In this document: positions 8,036-17,704 of the stretch, in pieces | How the letters are laid out: each line of letters starts with the position of its first letter | Numbering within the stretch: position 1 is the stretch's first letter | Assembly: GCA_963749535.1 (NCBI GenBank) | Contig: CAVVNF010000014.1 | Span: 124,001 to 188,000, forward strand | Reading direction: 5' to 3' | Source of the DNA: Chersky-299 sp963749535 | GTDB lineage: Bacteria > Actinomycetota > Thermoleophilia > RBG-16-64-13 | DNA length: 64,000 nucleotides | Translations under genes and position numbers: made by a program | Notes under the pieces: generated by a model | What the model saw: only the letters and a program-made list of their open reading frames with translations | What the model was told of the DNA's origin: nothing | Databases searched by the model: none

Positions 8036-10660
8036 CTAGTCCAGCCCTCCTTCGATCCAGGCGTTGAAGCGCAGCCCGGCCGCTTGGTCGTATTCTCTCT
8101 CAAAGGCCTCGGGATAGTCCCTGCGCCATTGGTCCCATTCCTCGCCTCTCACTCTCTGCACGTCCACAAGATAACCGCTGGTAGCCTGGCCGCACGAGTT
8201 CTTGGACGTGATGCCGTTGGGAGCGATGGTGTTGATGGCCCCGCCGCGGTCCACTTTACCTGCAATGATCGGGTCGTGCCGAGCTCCGTGATCCACGTAG
8301 ACCACTCCAGGCATGATCCTCTCCCAGACTCGCGCGCCTACCAGGACGATGCCCCGCTCGTTGAAGGCCTTTACGATGTCGCCGTCCTTGATCCCGCGCT
8401 CCGCGGCGTCGCTGGGATTGATCCAGATGGGCTCGTAGCGGTAGCCGTCGATCCCTAAGACCTTACATGTCGGAGCCTCCCTCGTCCACGTGATGTCGTC
8501 ACCTTGGGAGTGCGTACGCCACCGGCCGTGGTTGGACATCAGAAGCAGCGGGAACATGTCGGCCCGCTCGCTGGACAGCCGCTCGTCGTGAGTCTCACTG
8601 CGCTCCACCCATTTCGGGTGCGGCGGCCGCTCCTTGTCGTCGGGGAAGTGCTTCGCCAAAGTCTCGGAGTGGAACTCCAGCTTTCCGGTGGGCGTGGGGA
8701 GCGGATTGGCCACCGGATCGTCGTGGAACTTGCGGAAACCGGGCGGGTCGCTCTCCCAGTCCTTGGCCACCGGGAAGACGAAGTACTTCTTGTCTTCGAA
8801 CTCCTCCCACGTCAAGAAATCGGGCATCGACATGTTGTCGAAGACCTCTCGCTCCAGGTCCTTGGTGGTCTTGTTCTCGCTGAACCTGTCGCCCAAGCCC
8901 AACTTCTTGGCCACTTCCAGCACGATCTCGTAGTCGCTCATCGACTCGCCGATGGGCGGGATGGCCTGTTCCTGGATGGCGATGCTCTGGAAGTGCGGGC
9001 CTTGCCGCGTGTTGGTGACGATGTCTTCCACTTCCAGCGTGGTGTTGGCCGGAAGGATCAGGTCGGCGTAGAGGCAGTCGTTCTCCAGCCAGGGATGCTG
9101 CGCGATGACGCACTCGATCTTCGGGTGCCGGAAGGCCTCGATAGTCCAGTTGCCGTGGTTCCAACAGGTGATGCGGCACGGCGTGTCGGTCCAGATCATA
9201 TGGATCTCGGTGCCGCCGTCTTCCTTGGCGATGGGGTAGTTGTACTTGATGAACTGGTCCTCGACGCCCGACTCCTGGCCGCCGCTGCCCATGAACGTGA
9301 GCGGCGGCTTGAGGATGGCGTCCTGGATGAGGGTCTTGGGGATGAGCTGCTTGCCCCAGGCGTCGATCGTCGTCCGGGCCGGCATGCGCAGACGCTCGCT
9401 GAGCGCCGGGTTGAAGAAGCGGACGCTCTTGAGGCCTTCGGCCCGGGGCATCCCGAAGTAGGTCATCTGGCACTGGTGGACGCCCGGGCCGCCCAGACCC
9501 TGCATGCCCAGAAGGATGCACTCCAGCCTGCCCGGCTCGTGCGAGAACGCCCCGCGGATGAAGGAGCCGCCGAAGTAGTGGAGGATGGAGGTGGTCTTCT
9601 TGGCGAATTCCCGGGCCAGAGCCTTGATGGTCCACTCGGGCACGCCGCATTTCTCCGACGCCCACTCGGGAGTCTTCGGCTATGCCGTCCTCCTTGCCGA
9701 GGACGTAGTCGGCGACTTGGTCCATACCCACGGCATGGGTCTCGACGTAATCCTTGTCCCAGGTGCCCTCGGTGAGCCACACGTAGATGATAGCGAGCTG
9801 AAGGGCCGCGTCCGTGTTCGGAAGGACCGGGATCCACTTGTCCGCGTGGATGGCGGCACCGTAGTTGAGATCGGGGCAGATGTATATCTGCTTGATGCCG
9901 GCCCGGCTCCAGAACTGGCAGATGCGGCTCGCGTACTGCCCGGTGAAGCCCCACGGAGTGGTCTCCGGGTCGCAGCCCCAGTAGAGGAGCATCTCGCTGT
10001 TCTCGGTGATGTCCTTGATGAGGTTCGCCGCCGGCGACATCATGCCCTGGAAGCCCTGGCCCCACACGTGCTTGGATCCCCAGTACCAGCCTTCCCAGCT
10101 GTCGGGGTTTCTCACCTGCTGGGTAAAGCCGCCCATCATGTCGAGGAGTCTGGCCGAATGGCCGTGGGGAGTGTGGATGGTCTTGCACTCGCCGTGGCCG
10201 TCGCCCTGCACGAGGATGCCAAGGGGACCATATTCCTCATGGACCCTCCTGATCTCGGCGGCAATGAGTCGGTGGCCTCATCCCAGGAGATCCTCTTGTA
10301 CTTGCTCTTGCCCCGGTTCTGCGTGTTCCTGTCGCCCTCCGGATCCCAATCGACCCTCTTCATGGGGTACTTGATGCGGTTCGGGGAGAACGTCCTCTTC
10401 TTGTACGCGAGCGAGAACGGGCTGGGGAGGGCCTTCATAAGCGGTTCCAGCGTCTCGCCGTTCCTCTCCATCTTCCAGGGGTTGAATTCGTTGCCGTCAT
10501 ACTTCCAGTCGTAGTGGAACGGTCTGATCCTGACGGCCTTGCCATCCTTCACGTCGACGACGCACTCGCCGCCGCCGCCGAGCAGGCCGCCGAGGGCCAG
10601 GGACTTGATCACTGTCTTGTCCGGCCGGACATCGGCTTTCTTACGGTTTTCGTCGGTCAT
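8036..10660 (-). CDS. Pyrogallol transhydroxylase-like molybdopterin subunit, frameshifted near 10268 and 9677
   Basis: Large Mo subunit of about 875 residues, similar over its length to the gene at 12982. Shared blocks are RIKYPMKRVDWDPEGDRN near residue 95, NPDSWEGWYWG, IKQIYICPD and the C-terminal YVDHGARHDP with NGITSKNSCGQ. Like AthL it lacks an N-terminal [4Fe-4S] cysteine motif. Two indels split it: a G missing from the plus strand near 10268 and an extra C at 9677; corrected, the frame reads through. Its family catalyses transfer of hydroxyl groups between phenols or related reactions in the cytoplasm. The His in DGHGE and the Asp in NPDSW appear in place of the active-site pair expected for the family. 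Substrate uncertain. Confidence 0.85.
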
Positions 10661-10959
10661 CTCAATCGCTGTCCTTTCGGGTGTCTTCTTGACCAGTGCC
10701 GCGTCGCGGCCGGGAGCACCGGATCGCCTTTCACGTCATCGTGCACGAGTATCTGAACTACAGAAACCTGTAGATGGTCGAGGGTCTTTAAGCGTGCCAT
10801 TGCCGTGTGTCCGTTAGTGTCGTGGTGACCGGCGATAATCAAGGGCTGCGTACCCTGGAGAATCCACTGGAGTCTGCCGGCCGGAGAGGAGTCCGCGTTG
10901 GAACGATGCGCTACTCTTGCGGGCATGCAGTTGCGAACGGGACACGACCGATTGTGCGG
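10661..10959. promoter_or_regulatory. Divergent regulatory region with palindrome CTACAG-AAAC-CTGTAG
   Basis: This stretch separates the minus-strand transhydroxylase-like operon from the plus-strand EamA gene. At 10758-10773 a perfect 6-bp inverted repeat with a four-base spacer lies about 100 bases upstream of the minus-strand start, a plausible operator. A minus-strand AAAGGA lies about 13 bases before the start at 10660. No other gene was recognised. In-frame plus-strand starts at 10807 and 10906 would only lengthen the EamA protein. Confidence 0.4.
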
Positions 10960-11916
10960 ATGCCGGTGAACGGAGGGTCGCAGCGTCTCCGCGCCCTCGG
11001 CGCGAAGCCCGGATCCAAGCGACTTGCCGTGGGAGCCTTGGTCCTTCTGGCCCTCATTTGGGGCTACGCCTGGGTCGCCATGAAAGTCGCCCTCGGTTAC
11101 GCCGAACCCTTCACGTTCGCGGCCATGCGCGCGGTGCTCTCGGCGGTATTTCTCATGCTGGTTTTGGTGGTCTCGCGCCGGCCGCTGAAGCCGAGCGCAC
11201 TTGGGCTGACCGCTCTTCTCGGTCTGCTTCAGACCACCGGCTTCGCGGGTCTTGTGATGTGGGCACTGCATTCCGGAGGTGCGGGGCGCACGTCCGTACT
11301 CACCTACACCATGCCCTTCTGGCTTCTGCTGATGGCGTGGGCCGCTCTCGGCGAAAGGCTGCGCGGCCTCCAATGGGTAGCGGTCGCGCTGGCCCTCGGG
11401 GGCCTGGTCTTCATCCTGAGCCCGTGGCGGCTCCATGGCTTTGCGAGCAGCATGCTGGCGGTGGGTGGAGGATTCTGCTGGGCGCTGAGTGCCGTAGTGG
11501 CCAAGTTGATCCACAAGCGTCACACGGTGGATCTGCTGTCGCTGACTGCCTGGCAGATGATCCTGGGGGCCGTGCCCCTGGTCGTCATCGCCGTGCTCAC
11601 CGCCACCAAGGCACCGGTGTGGACCGGGTCGTTCATCTGGGCGCTCGGCTACAACGTCGTGCTCGCGAACGGCCTCGCCTGGGTGCTGTGGCTCTTTGTT
11701 CTCAAAGCCTTGCCCGCCGGGACAAGCGGAGTCTCGAGCCTGGCCAACCCCGTGCTGGGTGTGATCTTCGCCTGGATCCAGCTCGGGGAGCGACCCGGGC
11801 GCATCGACGCCGTCGGCATGAGCCTCGTCGTCGTGGGGCTTGCGGTGCTCACCGCCTGGGAGCTCATTCGCAGAACCCCGCAAGCGGCACCCGAGCTCCC
11901 GCCGCGAAGGGGATAG
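10960..11916 (+). CDS. EamA/DMT family transporter
   Basis: Inner-membrane permease of about 318 residues with around ten hydrophobic helices and two EamA repeats. The first repeat starts at VGALVLLALIWGYAWVAMKV; the second starts near SSMLAVGGGFCWALSAVVAK and ends with GTSGVSSLANPVLGVIFAWI. Family members export or import small metabolites, amino acids or drugs. Start choice is uncertain: ATG 10960 gives a short basic N-terminus before helix one, while ATG 10906 or an upstream GTG adds low-value sequence. The position between two transhydroxylase operons suggests transport of an aromatic substrate or product, but nothing in the protein shows specificity. Confidence 0.8.
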   Translation: MPVNGGSQRLRALGAKPGSKRLAVGALVLLALIWGYAWVAMKVALGYAEPFTFAAMRAVLSAVFLMLVLVVSRRPLKPSALGLTALLGLLQTTGFAGLVMWALHSGGAGRTSVLTYTMPFWLLLMAWAALGERLRGLQWVAVALALGGLVFILSPWRLHGFASSMLAVGGGFCWALSAVVAKLIHKRHTVDLLSLTAWQMILGAVPLVVIAVLTATKAPVWTGSFIWALGYNVVLANGLAWVLWLFVLKALPAGTSGVSSLANPVLGVIFAWIQLGERPGRIDAVGMSLVVVGLAVLTAWELIRRTPQAAPELPPRRG

Positions 11917-11960
11917 CGCCGCCGTTAGCCCGGACTTTGTGATCGGTGTCACCGAGCGGT

Positions 11961-12719
11961 CTATCGTTGCACCCCCGGTTTCCAGCCCAGGTAGGCAGAG
12001 AGTGACGCCGTCGTGGCCTTGACTGCCTTGGCGCAGCTCTCCCGTTCGGCCGGGCCGAAGCGTCCCGAGGGTCCTACCACGGATATGGCCGCGACCACCG
12101 AGCCCATTTGATCGCGGACCGGGCATCCCACGGCGCACGTGCCCAGATAGAGACCCTCGATGTCGTAGGCCACTCCTTCGCGCGAGATGCGATCCAGCTC
12201 TTCGCCGATCGCAGCCGGGTCGGTGAGAGTGTAGGGGGTCAACGGTTCGTGGGGTCCGGCTAAGATCTTGTCCTTCTCCGCCGGCGGCTTGAAGGCCGCG
12301 AAAAGCTTGCCGTGCACGGATGCGGTACCCCCGATGATGCGTCCCGGCGCCGTCTGGCGCTTGAACGGCCGGGTGGTGTTGATCATGTCGACACAGACGG
12401 GCACGCCGTCCACCTCGACGGCCAGGGTGACCGATTCGCCCGTCTTCTCGACGAGAGATTCGAGGAAGGGACGGACTACCTTCACGAAGTCGGAATGGTC
12501 GTCGGAGACGTAGCTCATGGCGAGAGTAGCCGGTCCAAGGTGATATCGGTTGGTAGCCGAGTCGCGGATGAGGAATCCATCCGCCTCCAGGGTGCGCACC
12601 ATGCGGTACGCCGTCATGCGCAAGAGTCCGGTGCCCTGCGCTATCTCGTCGATGGTCCACTCTCGATGGTCCACGTCGAACAAGCGAAGGATGGCGAGCC
12701 CCCGAGCGAGCGCACGCAC
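11961..12719 (-). CDS. IclR family transcriptional regulator
   Basis: DNA-binding regulator of about 252 residues. The N-terminal winged helix (LARGLAILRLFDVDHREWTI through YRMVRTLEADGFL) is followed by the IclR effector domain with RIIGGTASVHGKLF, AAISVVGPSGRF and a Cys-containing LYLGTCAVGCPVRD. The GTG start at 12719 leaves a slightly short N-terminus; the frame stays open upstream, so translation may begin earlier. It is divergent from athL, with a perfect palindrome between them. IclR proteins commonly control aromatic catabolism in response to a pathway intermediate, so athLS control is likely. The EamA gene, convergent and 44 bases away, is less clearly a target. Confidence 0.9.
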   Translation of the reverse strand: MRALARGLAILRLFDVDHREWTIDEIAQGTGLLRMTAYRMVRTLEADGFLIRDSATNRYHLGPATLAMSYVSDDHSDFVKVVRPFLESLVEKTGESVTLAVEVDGVPVCVDMINTTRPFKRQTAPGRIIGGTASVHGKLFAAFKPPAEKDKILAGPHEPLTPYTLTDPAAIGEELDRISREGVAYDIEGLYLGTCAVGCPVRDQMGSVVAAISVVGPSGRFGPAERESCAKAVKATTASLSAYLGWKPGVQR

Positions 12720-12903
12720 AAGGAACGGATCGGCCTCAGACGCAGGTCTCGAGAACGTCGTTCCCTGGGTCTTTGCCCCCGCCTCTCAGTGGTTGCTTTG
12801 TCGCCGCCATCCGTTCTCCCGTCAGTGCACGACGTCGCGCGATCAGCGTGTTTCGGCCGGTTCGTTCACTCGCTAGCCCATGATACCGGGATTGCTATCT
12901 GAT

Positions 12904-12917
12904 GATATCATGATATC
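12904..12917. promoter_or_regulatory. Candidate IclR operator: palindrome GATATCATGATATC
   Basis: A perfect 14-bp palindrome lies between the divergent IclR and athL genes, 65 bases before the athL start. It is in the most AT-rich patch of the intergenic region. Its position suits autoregulation of the regulator and control of athL, but binding is inferred. Confidence 0.55.
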
Positions 12918-12981
12918 GTTCTGAAATAGACAAGACGCGATGGCTAGACTCGTCCGCGACCGACAGAGGAGCCGATGACAT

Positions 12982-15540
12982 ATGTCTGAGCAGGTGTTCA
13001 CGAACTGCACCGTCGGGGGCCCCGTTCGGGTGCATGTTGAGGAGGGCAAGATCACGCGGGTGAGGCCGTTGATCTTGGGCGAGGGCGACGCCAAGCCGTG
13101 GACCATCGAAGCCAGGGGAGAGAAGTTTTCCCCTCCGCATAGGACGACGGTCGCCCCGCCCATCCTTGCCGAGCGGCAGCGCGTCTACTCGAGCGACAGG
13201 GTCCGGTACCCGATGGTGCGCGAAGACTTCGACCCGAAGGGGGAGCGCAACCCGCAGAACCGGGGCAAGTCGGGCTATCGACGCGTCAGCTGGGATGAGG
13301 CGCTGGATCTTGTTGCAAGCGAGATCACCCGAGTGCAAAGCACGTACGGGCAGGAGGCCCTCACGGCCATCACCTCATCGCACCACAACTGGGGCCTGGT
13401 GCACTACAAGGCCAGCCCTTTCCGGCGATTCTTCTCGATGCTGGGCTATACCGGCGTCTTCGATAATCCCGACAGCTGGGAAGGGTTCCACTGGGGTGGG
13501 CCCCATATGTACGGTTATTTCTGGCGGCTTGGCTGCCCCGAGGCCTACGACCTGCTCGAAGACTGCCTTCAGAACACCGACATGATCGTGCACTGGTCCA
13601 ACGATCCCGACACCATCCGCGGCGGCTACTGCGCGCAGGAGTCCGCCATCTGGCGGGTCTGGATGCGCAAGCTCGGCATCAAGATGGTTTATATAGACCC
13701 CTTCTGCAACTCGACCGCCGTCAAGGACGCCGACAAATGGCTGGCCCCCCGGCCGGGCACCGATACCGCAATGGCTGAGGCTATCGCCTATGTGTGGCTC
13801 ACCGAAGGTACGTACGACAAGGATTTCATCGAGCGGAAAAGCCTCGGTTTCGACACCTGGGTGGATCACATCCTGGGCAAGAGCGACGGCAAGCCCAAGA
13901 CGCCCGAATGGGCCGCGGAGCTGACGGGCCTCAGAGCGGCCATGATCAAGGCCTTGGCCAGAGAATGGGCCAAGAAGAAAGTGATGCTGGCCTGCGGGGC
14001 CCGGGGCGGCTTCGGAGGGGCTCACCGGACGGCCTACGGTCACGAATGGGCGCGACTCATGATCGCCCTGTCCGCCATGCAGGGCTGGGGCAAACCCGGC
14101 AGTAATCTCTGGGGAGCTGCACTGGGCGCACCCACCGACTGCAGTCTCAAGTTCCCCGGCTACGCCGATGCGACTGCGAACATCGCCAGTGGGCTGATCG
14201 CCGACAATGAGATCGTCAATCCGGTCAAGCAACGGCTCTACCGCAACTGGATGCCGGACGCCATCCTCAACCCGCCGTTCTCATGGCTGGGGGAAGGCTT
14301 TTGCGGCAAGTCCATCGAGCAGCAGTTCGTCCCCTACACCTACCCGGCCGAGGGCTGCTCCGAAGTGAAGATGTTCTACCGCTACGGCGGCTCCTTCTTC
14401 GGCACCATGTCCGAGACCAACGACTGGGTGCGGATGTACCAGAGCCCGAAGCTGGAATGCATCGTCAATCAGTCCATCTGGATGGAAGGCGAGTCGCTCT
14501 TCGCCGACGTTATCCTGCCGGCGTGCACCAACTTCGAGCGGAACGATATCGGCGAGTTCGCGAGCACCGGCGGCTACTCCAATCACGGCTACTCCGGCAA
14601 CAACTACCGGGTGATCGTCTATCAGCACAAGTGCGTGGAGCCGGTGGGCGAGTCGAAGTCCGACTACGATATCTTCACGGCTCTTTCTGAGCGGATGGGA
14701 CTCGGCGAGACCTACACCGAGGGCAAGGTCGAAGAGGACTGGATCAAGCGGGTCTATGAGGCCTCAGACATGCCGTCGGTGATGACCTACGAGGAGTTCA
14801 AGGAACGCGGCTACTACACGGTTCCCGTGCCCGACGACTACAAGCCGACTCCGGCGCTGCGCTGGTTCTACGAAGACCGGGCGTGCGACACCCCCGATCA
14901 CAATCCGTACAAAGACGACCCGGAGCGGAACCACGGCCTGGGCACGTTGAGCGGCAAGATCGAGTTCGTGTCCGAAAGCCTCAAGAAGTTCACGCCCGAG
15001 GACAACGAGCGGGCGCCGATGCCGCGGTACCAGGACAGTTGGGAAGGCCACCTTTCGCCCGGTTTCGCGCGGTTTCCGTTGCAGCTCATTTCGCCGCATC
15101 CCCGCTATGCCTATCACACGCACTACGACCAGCACTGCTCCTGGCTGTGGGAGATCCCCGAGCATCGGGTGATAAAGGAAGACGGGCACCCGTACTGGGT
15201 GGTGCGGATCCATCCTCAGGTCGCGGCCGAGCGGGGTATCGCAGAGGGCGATCTGGTCAAGCTGTTCAACGATCGGGGCGAGGTCGTCTGCGTGGCGCGG
15301 CTCACCGAGCGTGTGCCCCACAACGTCATACACTCGTACTGCTCCTCGGGGATGTACGCGCCGTACGACCCCGGCAGTCCGACGAGCCCGGACCGGGGCG
15401 GATGCGTGAACATCCTCACTCCCAAGCGGCCCATGTCCAAGCAAGTGGCCGGTTTTGCCCCGAACTCCTGTCTTATCGACATAGTGAAGTGCCCGTTTCA
15501 GGTTGGCGCCTCGCAGACAGGGCGTGATCGGCATGCGTGA
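12982..15540 (+). CDS. athL: Pyrogallol hydroxytransferase (transhydroxylase), large molybdopterin subunit
   Basis: Intact Mo subunit of 852 residues; the Pelobacter enzyme is about 875. The family moves hydroxyl groups between phenols, converting pyrogallol to phloroglucinol without net redox change, in the cytoplasm. The N-terminus has no [4Fe-4S] motif. WTIEARGEKFSPPHRTTVAP, RYPMVREDFDPKGERNPQNR and DNPDSWEGF are family-like. His134 and Asp164 are 30 residues apart, the same spacing I recall for the active-site His and Asp of the Pelobacter enzyme. The C-terminal domain ends with SPDRGGCVNILTPKRPM. ATG 12982 follows AGAGGA at 12965. The gene is followed by athS and preceded by a palindrome and an IclR gene. 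A related phenol substrate is possible. Confidence 0.85.
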   Translation: MSEQVFTNCTVGGPVRVHVEEGKITRVRPLILGEGDAKPWTIEARGEKFSPPHRTTVAPPILAERQRVYSSDRVRYPMVREDFDPKGERNPQNRGKSGYRRVSWDEALDLVASEITRVQSTYGQEALTAITSSHHNWGLVHYKASPFRRFFSMLGYTGVFDNPDSWEGFHWGGPHMYGYFWRLGCPEAYDLLEDCLQNTDMIVHWSNDPDTIRGGYCAQESAIWRVWMRKLGIKMVYIDPFCNSTAVKDADKWLAPRPGTDTAMAEAIAYVWLTEGTYDKDFIERKSLGFDTWVDHILGKSDGKPKTPEWAAELTGLRAAMIKALAREWAKKKVMLACGARGGFGGAHRTAYGHEWARLMIALSAMQGWGKPGSNLWGAALGAPTDCSLKFPGYADATANIASGLIADNEIVNPVKQRLYRNWMPDAILNPPFSWLGEGFCGKSIEQQFVPYTYPAEGCSEVKMFYRYGGSFFGTMSETNDWVRMYQSPKLECIVNQSIWMEGESLFADVILPACTNFERNDIGEFASTGGYSNHGYSGNNYRVIVYQHKCVEPVGESKSDYDIFTALSERMGLGETYTEGKVEEDWIKRVYEASDMPSVMTYEEFKERGYYTVPVPDDYKPTPALRWFYEDRACDTPDHNPYKDDPERNHGLGTLSGKIEFVSESLKKFTPEDNERAPMPRYQDSWEGHLSPGFARFPLQLISPHPRYAYHTHYDQHCSWLWEIPEHRVIKEDGHPYWVVRIHPQVAAERGIAEGDLVKLFNDRGEVVCVARLTERVPHNVIHSYCSSGMYAPYDPGSPTSPDRGGCVNILTPKRPMSKQVAGFAPNSCLIDIVKCPFQVGASQTGRDRHA

Positions 15541-15754
15541 GACGAGGACACAGGGAGCGCTCGTAGCACTCGCGCTGTTCCTTCCCCCTGAAGGGAGCCG
15601 TCGTGTTCCGCGAAACCTCACACTTGCGGTTGAGCGGAACGGCGCGGCGACCAGTGCGCTACGCGTGCGACTGAGGGCGAAGAATCACGCCGCCCAGTGC
15701 GGTCTGTCGGCCGAGGTTCATTCTGAAACGGGCTCCAAGTGGGAGGGACGATAG
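15541..15754 (+). promoter_or_regulatory. athL-athS intergenic region with leader repeat copy 2
   Basis: No gene is seen here. At 15715-15735 lies GGTTCATTCTGAAACGGGCT plus one base, which matches the repeat at 2288 at 17 of 21 positions, and the match runs on into the ribosome-binding site GGGAGG at 15742-15747. The homology suggests that the relic at 2342 descends from a gene with an athS-type leader. A short hairpin in the repeat could affect athS translation. Confidence 0.45.
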
Positions 15755-16657
15755 ATGGCTCGCTACGGGTTGATCATAGACGTTGAGAAATGCAACGGCT
15801 GCTACAACTGCTTCCTGGCGTGCAAAGACGAGCATTGCGGCATCGACCATATGCCCCTAGCAGCGGGGCAGCCGGAGTTGGGCCAGTACTGGATCGACGT
15901 GGACGAGCGGGAGAGGGGCAGCTACCCCAAGGTCAAAGTCGCCAGCATCCCGATCACGTGCATGCAGTGCGACGACCCGCCCTGCATGAAGGCCGCGGAG
16001 GACGCGAGCGCGGCCGGCGACGCCAGCCAGGCCTCCCCCCGGGGCGCCGGTTCGGCGGACGGTGCGTTGTATAAGCGCGCGGACGGCATCGTGATCATCG
16101 ACCCTGTCAAGGCCAAAGGCCACAAGGAAGTTGTGGATGCCTGCCCGCACGGCGTCATCTTCTGGAACGAGAAGGCGAGCCTGCCTCAGAAATGCACGAT
16201 GTGCGCACATCTGCTCGACCAGGGGTGGAGCGAGCCCCGGTGCGTCGAGGCATGCCCGACCGGAGCCTTGATATTCGGCGACCTCGACGATCCGGGAAAC
16301 GAGATCTCACGGATCGCCGCCACGGCGGCACTCGAGGAGCTAAGCCCGGAAAGTGCTGCCATCGGTACGGTGAAGTATGTCGGCCTTCCGAAGCGCTTCG
16401 TCGCTGGGACGGTGTACCTGCGGGACATCGAGGAAGAGTGCGCCGAGGGCTGCGAGGTGGTGCTGCGCGGACCAGACGGGGAACTGCGTGCTCTCACGAA
16501 CTTCTTCGGAGACTTCGAATTCGAAGGTCTTGCCGCCGACACGCGCTATGAGGTCGACATTGCCAAGGATGGGTACGCCCGCCAGACGCTCTCGGCGACT
16601 ACCGCCAAGGACGTCTACCTAGGGGACATCTACCTTAACCTAGAGGCCTCTCCTTAG
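15755..16657 (+). CDS. athS: Pyrogallol hydroxytransferase, small Fe-S subunit
   Basis: Subunit of 300 residues with three visible cluster regions (CNGCYNCFLAC, CMQCDDPPCMK, and CTMCAHLL with RCVEACP) and a C-terminal beta-barrel domain from about residue 215 (VAGTVYL, TNFFGDFEFEGL, VYLGDIYL). Where the fourth motif should be, KAKGHKEVVDACP lacks three cysteines. From memory the Pelobacter small subunit has the same degenerate KAKGKKELLDTCP, so this is a lineage mark of true transhydroxylases. An Ala/Ser/Gly-rich insert near residues 78-95 separates the second motif from GALYKRADG. The start ATG 15755 follows GGGAGG. It partners the upstream athL. Confidence 0.85.
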   Translation: MARYGLIIDVEKCNGCYNCFLACKDEHCGIDHMPLAAGQPELGQYWIDVDERERGSYPKVKVASIPITCMQCDDPPCMKAAEDASAAGDASQASPRGAGSADGALYKRADGIVIIDPVKAKGHKEVVDACPHGVIFWNEKASLPQKCTMCAHLLDQGWSEPRCVEACPTGALIFGDLDDPGNEISRIAATAALEELSPESAAIGTVKYVGLPKRFVAGTVYLRDIEEECAEGCEVVLRGPDGELRALTNFFGDFEFEGLAADTRYEVDIAKDGYARQTLSATTAKDVYLGDIYLNLEASP

Positions 16658-16727
16658 AACAGCCGGGCCTGCCAGGCAGCGCACGCCCCCGTCGAGTGGT
16701 GCGTGCTGTGAGGGCGTGTGTGCTTCA

Positions 16728-16749
16728 AGCTCGTTTCAAAATGAAGCTT
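16728..16749 (-). repeat. 22-bp leader repeat, copy 3 (inverted)
   Basis: AGCTCGTTTCAAAATGAAGC plus TT is the reverse complement of 2288-2309 with one mismatch. It lies in the 177-base gap between convergent athS and sucD. No gene follows it on the minus strand, so it seems a stranded fragment of a duplicated leader or part of a transcript-end hairpin. Confidence 0.5.
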
Positions 16750-16834
16750 TGGCTGCCGAATTCACGCTGGTCGGCACGATGCGGCGTTCTCAGTCGCCCC
16801 CGTAGCGCTGCTACGGAGTCTCCCTGCGTACTGC

Positions 16835-17704
16835 TCAGCGCGCGAGGGCGGCGAGTGTCTTTGCCATTTCCTCTGTGCTATCGGCCACGCTCACCCCAGC
16901 GCCTGTGAGTGCTTTGACCTTTTCCGCGGCCGTTCCGCGCCCTGCTGAAACGATGGCGCCGGCGTGCCCCATGCGCTTGTCGGCCGGCGCGGTCTTCCCC
17001 GCGATGAACGCGACGACGGGTTTTGTGATCTCGGAGGCTATGAACTCCGCCGCCTGCTCCTCGTCGGTCCCGCCGATCTCTCCGATGAGGGCGATGAACT
17101 CGGTGTCCGGGTCGCGCTCGAACATCGCGAGCACGTCGATGAACGAGGATCCGACGATCGGATCGCCGCCGATGCCGACGCAGGTGGATTGGCCCACGCT
17201 GTTGGCGGCGAGTTCTCCTGCCACCTCGTACGTGAGGGTCCCGCTCCGCGAGACCATGCCCACCGGCCCTGGGATGTAGACGCTCTCGGGCATGATCCCC
17301 ACTTTGCACTGCCGGGGCGTGATGAGACCGGGGCAGTTCGGCCCGATCAGGCGGCTGCCTAGCCGGTGCACGTAGGCGTACACCTTGACCATGTCGAGGA
17401 CAGGTATGCCTTCGGTGATGCAGACGATGAGGCGGATCCCGGCGTCCGCAGCCTCGACTATCGCATCGGCTGCATAGGGGCCGGGGACGAAGATGATGGA
17501 TGCCTCCGCCCCACTGGCCGCAACCGCGCGAGCGACGGAGTTGAACACGGGTACATCCGAGACCGACTCGCCCTCGTGGCCCGGGGCGGTACCCGCGACC
17601 ACCTTGGTGCCGTATCTGACCATCCGGGCGGCGTGGAACTGCCCTTCATGACCGGTGATGTTCTGGACGAGGACCTTGGTGTCTGAGTCGACGAGAATGC
17701 TCAT
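16835..17704 (-). CDS. sucD: Succinate-CoA ligase (NDP-forming), alpha subunit
   Basis: CoA-binding and phospho-His subunit of 289 residues, the usual size. The CoA-binding fold starts at VLVQNITGHEGQFHAARM; the phosphohistidine lies in MGHAGAIVSAGRG near residue 246, and GPNCPGLITP and GMVSRSGTLTYEV are family blocks. The enzyme interconverts succinyl-CoA and succinate with substrate-level ATP or GTP formation in the cytoplasm. Its ATG overlaps the sucC stop by four bases (ATGA), showing translational coupling. In this catabolic setting it may recover energy from acyl-CoA products; a different short-chain acid cannot be excluded. Confidence 0.92.
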   Translation of the reverse strand: MSILVDSDTKVLVQNITGHEGQFHAARMVRYGTKVVAGTAPGHEGESVSDVPVFNSVARAVAASGAEASIIFVPGPYAADAIVEAADAGIRLIVCITEGIPVLDMVKVYAYVHRLGSRLIGPNCPGLITPRQCKVGIMPESVYIPGPVGMVSRSGTLTYEVAGELAANSVGQSTCVGIGGDPIVGSSFIDVLAMFERDPDTEFIALIGEIGGTDEEQAAEFIASEITKPVVAFIAGKTAPADKRMGHAGAIVSAGRGTAAEKVKALTGAGVSVADSTEEMAKTLAALAR

